A stretch of DNA of 18,199 nt from Oscillospiraceae bacterium (GCA_009776345.1 WRLS01000024.1:1-18199); one strand, 5' to 3'. Shown: positions 6,658 through 15,399, numbered from the stretch's first letter. Notes: generated by a model not told the origin, from the letters alone. Made by a program: numbers and translations.

Positions 6658-7965
6658 ATGAAGCTTAATGTGCTTATTGTAAACAAAAACAGGAGTGAGT
6701 GCGCAAAATGGGCGAAAATGCTCTCGGCGTCCGGCAAAAACGTCGTCGGGCAGGAATACGGCTTATCCGGCATGACTGCCGTGCTTTGCCGCCGGCCGGT
6801 ACATATTGTGGTATGCTCGTCGCTGATAATAAGCAAAAATTCCCATACGGTCCTGCAATCGGCAATGCGGTTTTTCCCGCGGGTAAAATTCGTAATCGTC
6901 GGCGGTTTTTTTGACACAAAGGATATCCCGCGTTTGGGCAACTTTGTCCTCAAGCCAAGCTTCGACTGCGAGCTGGACGGCCTTTTCCCCTTTCCAACGG
7001 ACGCCGAAGAAAACTTTGCGCAAAACGGGCTGAAGCTTTTGCTGGGCGAGAACTTCCTTACATCGGATGAGGCGGATTCCCTACTGGGGCAGCTCGCGCC
7101 GAATATGGCACCGGATTTTGCTGTCATCAGCGTCCTTTGCGACACGCCCGCCGCGCCGTTATTCCCGATAATCGAGGGTTTTGCAAAAACGCTGCCTCTT
7201 GCTTTGACAGCACAAGTAAGCCTTGATGAAAGCTGCATTGTGTCGGGCAGCTCACCGGATGCGCAAAAAACCATTGAAATAGCCGATGGGCTGCGCCGCG
7301 CCTTGATCGAAAGCTCAAACATAAGCTTTAATATAGGCATAAGCCGCCGCCGCGGCACTGCCGGGGAGTTGTTTGCCTGCCGCAGGGAAGCCTTGCAGGC
7401 CGCCTCGGCTTATGAGCTTTACGGCAGGGAAAGCGTCATCCATATTGATTACCTCGGCGATAAAGATATTTGGTACCTGTATCCGCGGCATAAAGAAGAG
7501 CGGATGATCGATTTGGCTATCGCGGGAAGCCCGCAAAAAGCGCTCGCGCTGCTTGACGAAATAATCGGCTTTTTGAAAGCGCAGGATTTGCGGAAGCAGT
7601 ACACACGAAAAGTCGCCGTGAGGATTTGGGCGGAGCTGAATCTGGCGGTGGCATCCCGCGCCCCCGCGCTTGAAACGGCACAGACAGACAGTATGTCTTT
7701 CGGCAAGCTGTTTTCGGGCAAAAGCGACGAAGATGTCTACAGCTTCCTGAAAAAGAGTATCGAAAGCTTCGCCGCCGAGATGAAAGCACTGAACGACGTA
7801 CGCCGCGACGCACTCTTTATGCGGCTTGAAAGCTTAAAAAACGAGGGGCCGGAAATAGATATTTCAACTCTTGCGGCACGGTACCATACAACAGTATGTT
7901 TCCTTAACGACGCCATTGTAAAAAACTCAGACAAAAACATCTTCAACTATTTTGCGGGGGATTAG
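6658..7965 (+). CDS. YesN-like regulator with degenerate receiver and truncated AraC-type HTH
   Basis: A 435-residue protein. Residues 1-105 fold-match a response-regulator receiver (VLIVNKN at the start, conserved Lys in LKP at 99-100). However, the acidic pair is replaced (NKN at 9-11) and the phospho-acceptor position falls in VVCSS (Cys53/Ser54), so phosphorylation looks impossible. The middle (about 130-290) resembles the GGDEF/PucR-like region found between receiver and HTH in many AraC-type response regulators (NIGISRRRGTAGELF, then EALQAASAYELYGRE). The C-terminus (395-435) matches only the first helix-turn-helix of an AraC domain (ISTLAARYHTTVCFLNDAI); the second is absent, and the sequence past the TAG does not continue it. 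AAGGAG precedes the ATG. It is co-transcribed with the radical SAM gene. Direct DNA binding is doubtful. Confidence 0.7.
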   Translation: MKLNVLIVNKNRSECAKWAKMLSASGKNVVGQEYGLSGMTAVLCRRPVHIVVCSSLIISKNSHTVLQSAMRFFPRVKFVIVGGFFDTKDIPRLGNFVLKPSFDCELDGLFPFPTDAEENFAQNGLKLLLGENFLTSDEADSLLGQLAPNMAPDFAVISVLCDTPAAPLFPIIEGFAKTLPLALTAQVSLDESCIVSGSSPDAQKTIEIADGLRRALIESSNISFNIGISRRRGTAGELFACRREALQAASAYELYGRESVIHIDYLGDKDIWYLYPRHKEERMIDLAIAGSPQKALALLDEIIGFLKAQDLRKQYTRKVAVRIWAELNLAVASRAPALETAQTDSMSFGKLFSGKSDEDVYSFLKKSIESFAAEMKALNDVRRDALFMRLESLKNEGPEIDISTLAARYHTTVCFLNDAIVKNSDKNIFNYFAGD

Positions 7966-7971
7966 ATCCCC

Positions 7972-7994
7972 TTGACTGTCTTTATGTTGACTGT
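7972..7994 (+). repeat. Direct repeat TTGACTGT x2
   Basis: TTGACTGT occurs at 7972-7979 and 7987-7994, start to start 15 bases. The second copy contains the -35 element of the promoter upstream of the LAL regulator gene. It could be an operator for an autoregulatory factor or two alternative -35 elements. Confidence 0.5.
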
Positions 7995-8015
7995 TCTTCC
8001 CTTTTGTGATATTGT
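7987..8015 (+). promoter_or_regulatory. Predicted promoter for the LAL regulator
   Basis: TTGACT (7987-7992), 17 bases, TATTGT (8010-8015), with TGA directly upstream of the hexamer giving an extended -10. It lies 35 bases before the ATG at 8051. The promoter follows only 21 bases after the preceding stop codon. Confidence 0.55.
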
Positions 8016-8050
8016 GTAGTTAATAAATAGTGGGCGGTTAGGCTATAGCA

Positions 8051-10597
8051 ATGGAGCAATCAATATTAAGGGCGCAGGCTCCCAGAACCAAGCTGATGAA
8101 GCTCCTGGATGAGCTGGACAGGCAGGTTATATACATACACGCGCCGGCAGGCTTCGGCAAGACAGTGTCTTCCCATTTATGGATGGCGCACAGGGAAAAG
8201 TCGGCGGGCATCAAGCGGTCGTGGATTAGCCTTGACGAGCATGATAATAAAACGGCTGAGTTTTGCAGGCGGTTTGTTTTTGCGCTTTCTGCCCTCCAGC
8301 CGGAAAACACCGCCCTGCGTGACCTTACCGCGCACCCGGGCCTAAACACCGCACCCGTAGGGTTTACTTTGCACGCGCTCGGCTCCTTTTTGGACAAAAA
8401 AGAAAACTGCGCTTTGGTTTTTGACGATTTGCACGTCATTGTAAATGATGAGATATTAAAGCTGCTGCCGGTTTTACTAAAAAGGCTGCCCGACAGCTGC
8501 TCGGTACTGATCTTAAGCCGCGCCGCGCCGCCGGACACGTTTTCCGAGATGATGGTAAAAGGCGAGCTCGCCGTTGTGGACGCGGAGTATCTGCAGTTTT
8601 CCGACAGTGAAATAAAAATATTTTTCGGCGAAAACGGGCGCTTTATCACCAACAGGCAGGCGGAGGAGATTTCCGCATCCACCGGGGGCTGGGCGCTTGG
8701 TATCCGCGCGCTGCTGCTGGCGGATGAAAAATCATACAATATTAACCTCAGCGGGCAGTATCTGGAAAATTTCCTTAAAACCCATGTATGGGAGCGGTGG
8801 GGCAGCCGTATCAAAAGCTTTATGACGCTGGTATCCGTGGCGAAGGAATTGACCCCGGAGCTGTGCGAATTTTTATCGGCGGACAAAAAGACGCTAAACA
8901 AGGCAGCCTGCGCGGAGATTTTGCATGAGCTTGCGCGGGAAAATGCCTTTTTGCGCGAAACCGGTAAAGACACCTACCGCTTCCACGATTTGTTCCGCGA
9001 CTTTTTATTGGGTATGCTGGAACATGAAGGCGGCAAGCAGGCCGCCGATACGCAATGGAACAGGGCGGGGGAGTATTATTTCGGCAAAAACGATTGCTCC
9101 CGCGCGGTGGAATGTTACCTCAAAAGCGGAAACGACGACGGCGTGGCGGAATCGCTTTATCGAATGTACGATTACAACTCCCATTACGCCTCGATTGAGG
9201 ATACGCTCTACACCGTCCGTGCGGCGGTCAGCGGCCCGCTCGTGGAAAAGAACCCCTTCCTGCTGGAGGTCCAGGCATGGGCCGCTTTTGTGGAAGGTCG
9301 CGCCGACGATATGGAGGAGGTCCTGGACAGGTACTATAAAATGTTCCCGAAAATTGTTTTACAAAGCCCCCGCTCCGCCATCACCCTTATGCTCTTGCGC
9401 TGTATGGACTACAGGAATGATTTGATTGACTTATTCAAAACCCTGCGGATGATCCCCTTTAAAAGGGGCGTTAAGGCCTACACGCCGAGCATCACGCACA
9501 GTATGCCTTTTTTTCATCGGTCCAGCAGGGATTTTTCCGGCCTGGCTTTTGACGCAAGTAAATATATCCTTATGGCCGAGAAAACAGTAGGCGTGGTTAT
9601 CGGCGCGGAATTTGCCGTTATAAAAGAATGCCTTCACGCGGGGTTCGATTACGAAAAAGGGGACCAAAGCGAAGCTGTCGGCCACGCCTTATCCGCCTGC
9701 GCGAATATCCCCGAAAGCTGCTCGGCGGAGGTTTGGTTTTGCGCCATGATGATTTTGGCAGCCTCTTTGCTTGCAAGCGGGCAGAACGCAGAAGCGGAAA
9801 AGGTCTTAGACAGCATCGCGGATAAGATTGATAGGGATAAAGCCTTCTACCTCAAGCCCAACCTGCGGGCTTACCTATTCAGGCTCAAGCTTGCCGACGG
9901 CGACAAAGAGGCCGCAAAAGAATGGCTCAAGGACAATGACGGCGATATTAACGAGGCGCTGACATTTTTCAAATCCTACCAGCTCTTCACAACCGCAAGG
10001 GCGCATATTGTCACCGAAAATTACAACCGCGCGATACTCATCCTCCGTAAGCTGCTTTCGCTGAACGAACGCTACAGGCGGACCCTTGATATTATAGAAA
10101 CCCGCATCCTGCTTGCCATTGCCTATTGGAAAAAAGGCAGGGGCGGGCATCCCATTGCCCTTGAGCTTTTGGAAGAGGCGGCGGCGATGGCGTTTACATA
10201 CGGCTATACCCAAATGTTCGCCGACGACGGGCCGGAGCTTGTCAGTATGCTTCACAGGCTGCAAAAACGCGCTGTCCAGGCCGACTGCCGCGGCGCCGTC
10301 CCGGGTGCGTTTTTGAAAACACTGTATGTCGCCGCGGTTGCGGGCGCAAAGCGCTCGAAAGGGCTGACAGGCGGAAGGGCGCCGGTTAACCTTACCTTCA
10401 CAGAAAAGCAGAAGGCGGTTATGGCACTGATGTACGAAGGCTACAGCAGAAACGAGATTGCAAAAAAATTGGGGCTTAAGCCGAGCGGCGTTAAGTCCCA
10501 TGCGGAGCTTATTTACAGAAAGCTTGACGTTGTAAGCAGCGTTGATGCCGCCCTGAAAATCAAGGAGCTGGGCTTGCTGCCCGTAAAACCGGAGTAA
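8051..10597 (+). CDS. LuxR family transcriptional regulator, MalT/LAL type
   Basis: A large (848-residue) ATP-dependent regulator. The N-terminal STAND NTPase has Walker A APAGFGKT (31-38) and Walker B ALVFDDLH (121-128). A winged-helix and a long helical TPR-like repeat region (about 330-750) follow, where inducers bind in MalT relatives. The C-terminal LuxR helix-turn-helix covers about 782-840, with LTFTEKQKAVMALMYEGYS, EIAKKLGL and VKSHAELIYRKLDV. Ligand and targets are unknown; the radical SAM unit upstream or the convergent transporter operon are candidates. Only a weak ribosome site (TTAGG, about 9 bases) precedes the ATG. The stop codon lies in an 11-bp tandem duplication. It ends 16 bases from the convergent ABC ATPase gene. 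Confidence 0.9.
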   Translation: MEQSILRAQAPRTKLMKLLDELDRQVIYIHAPAGFGKTVSSHLWMAHREKSAGIKRSWISLDEHDNKTAEFCRRFVFALSALQPENTALRDLTAHPGLNTAPVGFTLHALGSFLDKKENCALVFDDLHVIVNDEILKLLPVLLKRLPDSCSVLILSRAAPPDTFSEMMVKGELAVVDAEYLQFSDSEIKIFFGENGRFITNRQAEEISASTGGWALGIRALLLADEKSYNINLSGQYLENFLKTHVWERWGSRIKSFMTLVSVAKELTPELCEFLSADKKTLNKAACAEILHELARENAFLRETGKDTYRFHDLFRDFLLGMLEHEGGKQAADTQWNRAGEYYFGKNDCSRAVECYLKSGNDDGVAESLYRMYDYNSHYASIEDTLYTVRAAVSGPLVEKNPFLLEVQAWAAFVEGRADDMEEVLDRYYKMFPKIVLQSPRSAITLMLLRCMDYRNDLIDLFKTLRMIPFKRGVKAYTPSITHSMPFFHRSSRDFSGLAFDASKYILMAEKTVGVVIGAEFAVIKECLHAGFDYEKGDQSEAVGHALSACANIPESCSAEVWFCAMMILAASLLASGQNAEAEKVLDSIADKIDRDKAFYLKPNLRAYLFRLKLADGDKEAAKEWLKDNDGDINEALTFFKSYQLFTTARAHIVTENYNRAILILRKLLSLNERYRRTLDIIETRILLAIAYWKKGRGGHPIALELLEEAAAMAFTYGYTQMFADDGPELVSMLHRLQKRAVQADCRGAVPGAFLKTLYVAAVAGAKRSKGLTGGRAPVNLTFTEKQKAVMALMYEGYSRNEIAKKLGLKPSGVKSHAELIYRKLDVVSSVDAALKIKELGLLPVKPE

Positions 10598-10605
10598 AAC
10601 CGGAG
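10584..10605 (+). repeat. 11-bp tandem duplication at the LAL gene stop
   Basis: TAAAACCGGAG at 10584-10594 is repeated exactly at 10595-10605 and followed by TAA. The first stop codon in frame is at 10595-10597. The repeat could be a recent slippage event. It spans most of the 16-base gap between the two convergent genes. Confidence 0.8.
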
Positions 10606-10620
10606 TAATAAGATTACTTC
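10602..10620. terminator. Weak hairpin between convergent genes
   Basis: GGAGTAAT (10602-10609) and ATTACTTC (10613-10620) can pair (8 pairs, one G-U) around a 3-base loop. It is AT-rich and has no U-tract on either side, so terminator activity is doubtful. No better terminator separates the convergent LAL and ABC ATPase genes. Confidence 0.25.
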
Positions 10621-11702
10621 TTACACTCAAGTGTCAGCTTACATTCACCGCCGTTTTGTTCAAACCGCAGCTCAGAGCTTAAGGCGCGGATGATGTCAAC
10701 GGCAGGGCCGCTGCCCTCCCCTACAATATCGCTTTCACCGCTGTAAGTGAGGCCCAAGCGCAGGGCGCCGCCTTTTTCGGAATATTCCAGCAGATAAACA
10801 GCATGATAATCGCCCCCGCTATCCCGGGCTGCTTCGCCGTAAAGGCCAAGCAGCTCTTCGGTTAAAAGAAGTATATTCCCGATTGCTTTTCGGGGAATGA
10901 TGTTCTTTTCGCAGAACCGCTCAATTTCGCTGTTTAGCGCGTACAGGTCAAAGTCCGGCGTGGCAATTTCCCGGGAAATGCTTCGCACACGGTTGATAAA
11001 CGCCTTTGTTTTCGGCCTTTGTGGCCTCTCGAAGATATCCTCCGGGGACCCTTCCTCGTATATGCCGCCCTCGTCCATGTAAAACACCCGGTTGGACACA
11101 TTGCGGGCAAAGTCCATCTCATGCGTTACTACCAGCATGGTCATACCGCTTTTCGCAAGGGAGCGGATAACGGCAAGCACCTCGCTGACCATTGTGGGGT
11201 CAAGGGCCGAGGTGGGCTCGTCAAACAGGATAATCTCAGGCTCCATAGCAAGGCAGCGGGCAATGGCGACACGCTGTTTCTGCCCGCCGGAAAGCTCGTC
11301 GGGATAATTATTTTTCTTTTCCAGCAAGCCGACCATGCGAAGATACTGCGCCGCCTTTTCCTCCGCCGCCTTTTGGTCTATGCCCAGCAGTTTAACCGGG
11401 CCGATTGTCAGGTTCCGCATAACTGTCAAATGTGCGTACAGGTTAAACGATTGGAAGACCATCCCGATTTTTCGGCGCAGTAAGGGGGCGTTCACTTTCT
11501 TGGCTGTGATGTCGTTCCCGCCTATGAAGATACTGCCCGAATCGGGGCGCTCAAGCAGGTTGAGGCAGCGCAGAAATGTGCTTTTGCCGCATCCCGACGG
11601 GCCGATTATGGAGATTACGTCGCCCCTGTTTATCTCGGCGCTGACGCCATCGAAGACGGTAAGGTCCCCGAAGCTCTTTTTAAGGTTTTTCACCGAAATC
11701 AT
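10614..11702 (-). CDS. Polar amino acid ABC transporter ATPase with C-terminal HATPase-like domain
   Basis: A 362-residue protein. Residues 1-245 form a complete HisP/GlnQ-type ATPase with Walker A GPSGCGKST (34-42), Q-loop FQSFNL (83-88), signature LSGGQKQR (137-144), Walker B IILFDE (157-162) and switch His194. Typical family members are about 240-250 residues; this one continues for about 115 more (248-362). The extra part reads like an RsbW/SpoIIAB-type HATPase domain: SEIERFCEKNIIPRK, then LLLTEELLGLYGEAA (278-292). The N-box Asn is missing (EELLGL). It resembles the stand-alone protein at 16171-16728. It is the last gene of the operon, 25 bases after the SBP-permease, with GGGAGG before the ATG. 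The tail is probably a docking or regulatory module for the partner-switching proteins encoded upstream. Confidence 0.88.
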   Translation of the reverse strand: MISVKNLKKSFGDLTVFDGVSAEINRGDVISIIGPSGCGKSTFLRCLNLLERPDSGSIFIGGNDITAKKVNAPLLRRKIGMVFQSFNLYAHLTVMRNLTIGPVKLLGIDQKAAEEKAAQYLRMVGLLEKKNNYPDELSGGQKQRVAIARCLAMEPEIILFDEPTSALDPTMVSEVLAVIRSLAKSGMTMLVVTHEMDFARNVSNRVFYMDEGGIYEEGSPEDIFERPQRPKTKAFINRVRSISREIATPDFDLYALNSEIERFCEKNIIPRKAIGNILLLTEELLGLYGEAARDSGGDYHAVYLLEYSEKGGALRLGLTYSGESDIVGEGSGPAVDIIRALSSELRFEQNGGECKLTLECKK

Positions 11703-11727
11703 ACTTTGGCCCTCCCGAATTTAGAAG

Positions 11728-13272
11728 TTATGAACACAGCTTCTTAGGGTCGGTCCGCTTTTCAATGTACGTCAGCGAAAGTGAGAGCAGCCACGAGATC
11801 GCAAAGTATAGCACAGCCACCATAATCAGCGGGAAAAATGCCTCCATTGTGCGGCTTCGGATGATGTCACCTGCTTTTGTAAGGTCTTGCACCGCGATAT
11901 ACCCCACCACCGACGTCATCTTTACCAGCGATATAAACTCGCCCTTATACACCGGCAGGACCAGCGCGGCCGCCTGCGGCATGATGATATAGATAAACGT
12001 CTGAAACGGGCTGAAGCCCCCGGCAATCCCTGCCTCACGCTGGGTTTTGTCCACGCTTTCGATGCCTGCGCGGAACATCTCCGCCACATAGGCCGCAAAA
12101 TTCATTCCGAAAGCAATCGCCGCCACCAGAAACGTGTCGATATCAACCGACGCGAAGGCTATATAGTAAAGCACCATCAGCACCACCAGCACAGGTATGC
12201 CGCGCAATATAGATATGTATACCTTCGCGATGCCCCTAACGGCGGTATTCCCCGCCATCCGCATGGCGCAAATCAGCCCGCCCAGCAAAGTACCGAAGAC
12301 AAGCGCCAGAAGCGACAGGGCGACAGTTGCCAAAAGCCCGTTAAGCACCAGCATATAGCGCCGCTCTAATACCAGGTTCCTGTAAAAGCTTTCCTTGGCC
12401 CTTTCTAAAAAAGTTTTTTCGTCCGAAGGGCCGATTGCCGCGGCGGGTACGGTTTCTTCGCCGTTATATTGGGAAGCGGCGGAAAAGTCCATTTTGTCGC
12501 GCTTTATCAGCACGGCGGAATATTCCATATAGACAGGGTCTGAGAAATTGACCATCTGTTGGCGTTCCTCGGTTATCGCAAGGCCGCCGCCTATCATTTG
12601 TACCCTGCCCGCCGCAAGTGACGCGATAATCCCCGAAAAATCCGTATCGCGCACGACAAGCTCCATGCCCATAAAAGCCGCGAACCTCCGCGCCAGCTCT
12701 ACTTCTATCCCGATATAGCTGCCGTCACTTATAGAGGCGTAAGGCACCCCGGCGATAGTGGTAAGCCCGTACAACAGCCTGCCGTTTTGATTGACTGATG
12801 CTATTTCCGGCATTTCATAATTACCGTCGGTAAAATAGCGGGCTACCATATCATCCAGGGTGCCGTCGGCTTTGATTTGGCCTAAAAAATCATTAAAGCT
12901 GTCCAGCATCGCATCCCCTTTTTGGAACGCCACACCGACAGGCCTGGGGTTTATCTTTTCGGCTAAAAATACAAGGGAAGAATCTCTTCTTTGAATTTCA
13001 CGCAGGGCGGTGTACGCCCCCATAACAGCGTCAACCCTGTCTGCTTTCAGGGCGGCAACGAAATCTGCGCTTGTCCCAAACCGATGGATGTCGGCATTGG
13101 GATAATGCTCAGTCGAATAGATATCTTGAACCGACGCTGTTGCCACGCCGATGCGTTTGTCCGCTAAATCGTCCGCTGTCCCCATAAGGCCGCTGTTTGC
13201 CGACACAAAAGGGATTATCCCGCAAAAAATAATCCCCGCCAATATAAAAGCCGCGGCCTTTTTTATTTTCAT
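11728..13272 (-). CDS. Polar amino acid ABC transporter: permuted substrate-binding domain fused to permease
   Basis: A 514-residue fusion. A signal sequence or first membrane segment covers 1-25. Residues about 34-150 match the second half of an SBP_bac_3 protein (DLADKRIGVATASVQDIY; DFVAALKADRVDAVMG; end motif FLGQIKADGTLDDMVARYF). Residues about 166-258 match the first half (GSYIGIEVELARRFA; FSGIIASLAAGRVQMI; LAITEERQQMVNFSDPVY). The lobes are therefore in reversed order compared with free binding proteins. The HisM/GlnP permease follows (about 305-505), with four to five membrane segments and the EAA loop EAGIAGGFSPFQTFIYIIMP (413-432), which contacts the ATPase. AAGGGG lies 8 bases before the ATG. 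It lies between the phosphatase and ATPase genes in one operon. Confidence 0.9.
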   Translation of the reverse strand: MKIKKAAAFILAGIIFCGIIPFVSANSGLMGTADDLADKRIGVATASVQDIYSTEHYPNADIHRFGTSADFVAALKADRVDAVMGAYTALREIQRRDSSLVFLAEKINPRPVGVAFQKGDAMLDSFNDFLGQIKADGTLDDMVARYFTDGNYEMPEIASVNQNGRLLYGLTTIAGVPYASISDGSYIGIEVELARRFAAFMGMELVVRDTDFSGIIASLAAGRVQMIGGGLAITEERQQMVNFSDPVYMEYSAVLIKRDKMDFSAASQYNGEETVPAAAIGPSDEKTFLERAKESFYRNLVLERRYMLVLNGLLATVALSLLALVFGTLLGGLICAMRMAGNTAVRGIAKVYISILRGIPVLVVLMVLYYIAFASVDIDTFLVAAIAFGMNFAAYVAEMFRAGIESVDKTQREAGIAGGFSPFQTFIYIIMPQAAALVLPVYKGEFISLVKMTSVVGYIAVQDLTKAGDIIRSRTMEAFFPLIMVAVLYFAISWLLSLSLTYIEKRTDPKKLCS

Positions 13273-13308
13273 TGCCAGAACCCCTTAAATATATTAAACG
13301 GCAGCTGC

Positions 13309-15399
13309 TTAAGCCCGCCCGGTTATTTTCAGCGCCAGCATGGTAATGTCGTCAGCCTGTTCCGCGCCGTTTGCAAAAACGTCAATTTCATGCTTGACAC
13401 GCGCAAGAAGCTCTTTCAGCCCGCATTCCCTGTTTTTGTTCAGCGCATCCAGCAGCCGCTGTTTTGAATATAATTGATACTTCGGGTCCATCGCTTCTGT
13501 CACGCCGTCGGTATAAAGGTAAAGCGTATCGCCGGGGGACAGCGTAACTTCTTCCTCCCGATACTTCACGTTTTCAAATCCCGCAAGCACGAACGAAGGC
13601 TTGCCGTCCAAAGAAACAAATTCCCCGCCTGCTTTTTTCAGCAGTGCAGGGTCATGCCCTGCGTTGACATAAGTAAAACTGCCGCTTTGCAGGTCGATAT
13701 ACCCCATAAAGGCGGTGACGAACATATTGGCGTTGTTGTTTTCGCAGAGCATATCGTTTACGGTTTCAAAGACCTCCTTCGGGCTTTTGCCCGACTGCGC
13801 GTTATTTTTTATCAGCGTTTTCGCGATGACCATAAACAGCGCGGCGGGGACGCCTTTGCCCGAAACATCGGCAATGACCACAGCCAGCTTGAATTCGTCG
13901 ATTAGGAAAAAATCGTAAAAATCGCCGCCGACCTCTTTTGCGGGGAGCATGGAGGCGAAAATGTCAACCTCCTTCCTGTCCGGAAAAGGCGGGAAAATGC
14001 TCGGCAGCATATTTGCCTGTATCTGTGTTGCGACGTTTAGCTCGGCGCCGATGCGCTCCTTATCCGCGGTTATGGTTTTTATGTTGTCAATCATGGTGTT
14101 AAAGGCGTCTGAAAGGGTTTGCAGCTCATCGCCTGTTTTTACATCCAAGCGGTAATCCAAATCTCCCGCGCCGATAATGCCCGCGCCTTCACTAAGCGCA
14201 ATCACCGGCCTTGCAAGCCCCGCGGACAGCCGTCGCGCCAGCACGGCGTTCCCTGCAAGCGCCAAAAGAAGCGCCGCCGCGAACATAGCCAGCGCAACGA
14301 AAATCATACGGTCAATACCGTTTACCGCACTACCGGTCATGGCGATAATCCGCCCCTCGCTCTCAATTGCCGGGGCAATGATTTCCTCCACGCCCATTAT
14401 GACGACCAAACTCCAGGGCAGGGCCGTGAGCGGGGAATAGGCTACAAAGCATTCCCCGCCGTCCACCATGGCGCGCTCAATCCCCGCGGCGCCGCTTATC
14501 ATCTGCGCGACAGCTTCAGCCGGGAAAATATCGGATAGGTTTCGGCTTACGATACTGCCGTTTTCGTCTATCCTAACAGTATCGGAAATAATCATTTCGC
14601 CGTGTTCGTTTGCAATAAAAGCATAGCCGGTTTCTCCTAAGCTTGCTTCAACAACAACTTTGGCAAGTATTTCCAGCTGCATCCCCGCGCCCGCAACCCC
14701 GTACAGTTTTCCGTCCTGACCGAAAAAAGGTATAGCGCAGGTGATGCCCAGCCCCCGCCCAAAGCTGTCTACAAATACATCGGACCAAATCATTTCCCCC
14801 GCGGCTTTGGCATTTTTATACCAGCTGCGCGAGCGCGGGTCATAGATTACATCATCCATATCGGAATCCACATCCGCCGCGATGCATATGCCGCTTTCGG
14901 TGCCTATGTACAGCGAGCGCACATAATCCAGGGTCTGCTCCCCCGAAACAAGCAGCTCCGAAATATTGCCGAGAAGGCTGATTTCCTCCATCGCCCCCGC
15001 ATAATCGGAAATCTCCGCCAGCCGCAGCTGCGCAACCGAACGCCCGGCGTTTTTTACATCCGGGAAAGAGACGGCCCGCGGCAGATATGCGTCGGGGTGA
15101 TTGACGATATGCTGTGCGCTGTTGGCGGTAATCGTAACAAGGTTGACCGCCGCCGAAAGCTTCTCATCAATGAGCGAGGCCTTGATCCCCGCTAATTGAA
15201 GGAGGGATTTTTCCATCTGTATTTCCAGGGCGGTTTTACTGTCTGCCGCCGCCGACCTGCCCAATTCACGGCTTGCCCCGATGATGCTCCCGCGCAGGAT
15301 TGACATGCAAATTACCGCCGCAAGGCAGACCGTAACCGCCGCGGCAAACGAACCGATGAGCATTTGTCTGCGGATTTTTCCGTATATGGAACCCTTCAT
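13309..15399 (-). CDS. Membrane PP2C-type serine phosphatase (RsbU/SpoIIE) with dCache sensor and HAMP
   Basis: A 696-residue membrane protein. There is a membrane segment at about 12-34. The extracellular double-Cache domain (about 40-345) has DPRSRSWYKNA (187-197) and SLGETGYAFIANEHGEMI (253-270). The second membrane segment is at about 364-386, then HAMP (386-440), a coiled-coil linker (446-470), and the SpoIIE-type PP2C domain (478-694). Metal-binding aspartates are seen in GGDFYDF (Asp493), IADVSGKG (Asp511), YTDGVTEA (Asp631) and ADDITMLAL (Asp683/684). Such enzymes dephosphorylate the serine of STAS proteins; dCache domains commonly bind amino acids or other small ligands. The ATG overlaps the stop of the STAS-HATPase gene by 4 bases (ATGA), implying translational coupling. 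The expected substrate is that STAS domain. Confidence 0.95.
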   Translation of the reverse strand: MKGSIYGKIRRQMLIGSFAAAVTVCLAAVICMSILRGSIIGASRELGRSAAADSKTALEIQMEKSLLQLAGIKASLIDEKLSAAVNLVTITANSAQHIVNHPDAYLPRAVSFPDVKNAGRSVAQLRLAEISDYAGAMEEISLLGNISELLVSGEQTLDYVRSLYIGTESGICIAADVDSDMDDVIYDPRSRSWYKNAKAAGEMIWSDVFVDSFGRGLGITCAIPFFGQDGKLYGVAGAGMQLEILAKVVVEASLGETGYAFIANEHGEMIISDTVRIDENGSIVSRNLSDIFPAEAVAQMISGAAGIERAMVDGGECFVAYSPLTALPWSLVVIMGVEEIIAPAIESEGRIIAMTGSAVNGIDRMIFVALAMFAAALLLALAGNAVLARRLSAGLARPVIALSEGAGIIGAGDLDYRLDVKTGDELQTLSDAFNTMIDNIKTITADKERIGAELNVATQIQANMLPSIFPPFPDRKEVDIFASMLPAKEVGGDFYDFFLIDEFKLAVVIADVSGKGVPAALFMVIAKTLIKNNAQSGKSPKEVFETVNDMLCENNNANMFVTAFMGYIDLQSGSFTYVNAGHDPALLKKAGGEFVSLDGKPSFVLAGFENVKYREEEVTLSPGDTLYLYTDGVTEAMDPKYQLYSKQRLLDALNKNRECGLKELLARVKHEIDVFANGAEQADDITMLALKITGRA

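Noticed and set aside
6633..7358. 241-residue open frame antisense to the receiver-like regulator
   Set aside because: No motifs and biased Ser/Pro/Lys composition; the plus-strand frame has domain support and a ribosome site.
7963..8050. Possible frameshift continuation of the AraC domain past the TAG
   Set aside because: The in-frame translation after the stop shows no AraC second-helix pattern, and promoter elements occupy the region.
8038..8973. 311-residue open frame antisense to the LAL regulator
   Set aside because: Ser-rich composition and no motifs; it is the mirror of a well-supported gene with NTPase motifs.
9875..10630. 251-residue open frame antisense to the LAL regulator C-terminus
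   Set aside because: Covers the LuxR helix-turn-helix in reverse and has no recognisable domain; shadow frame.
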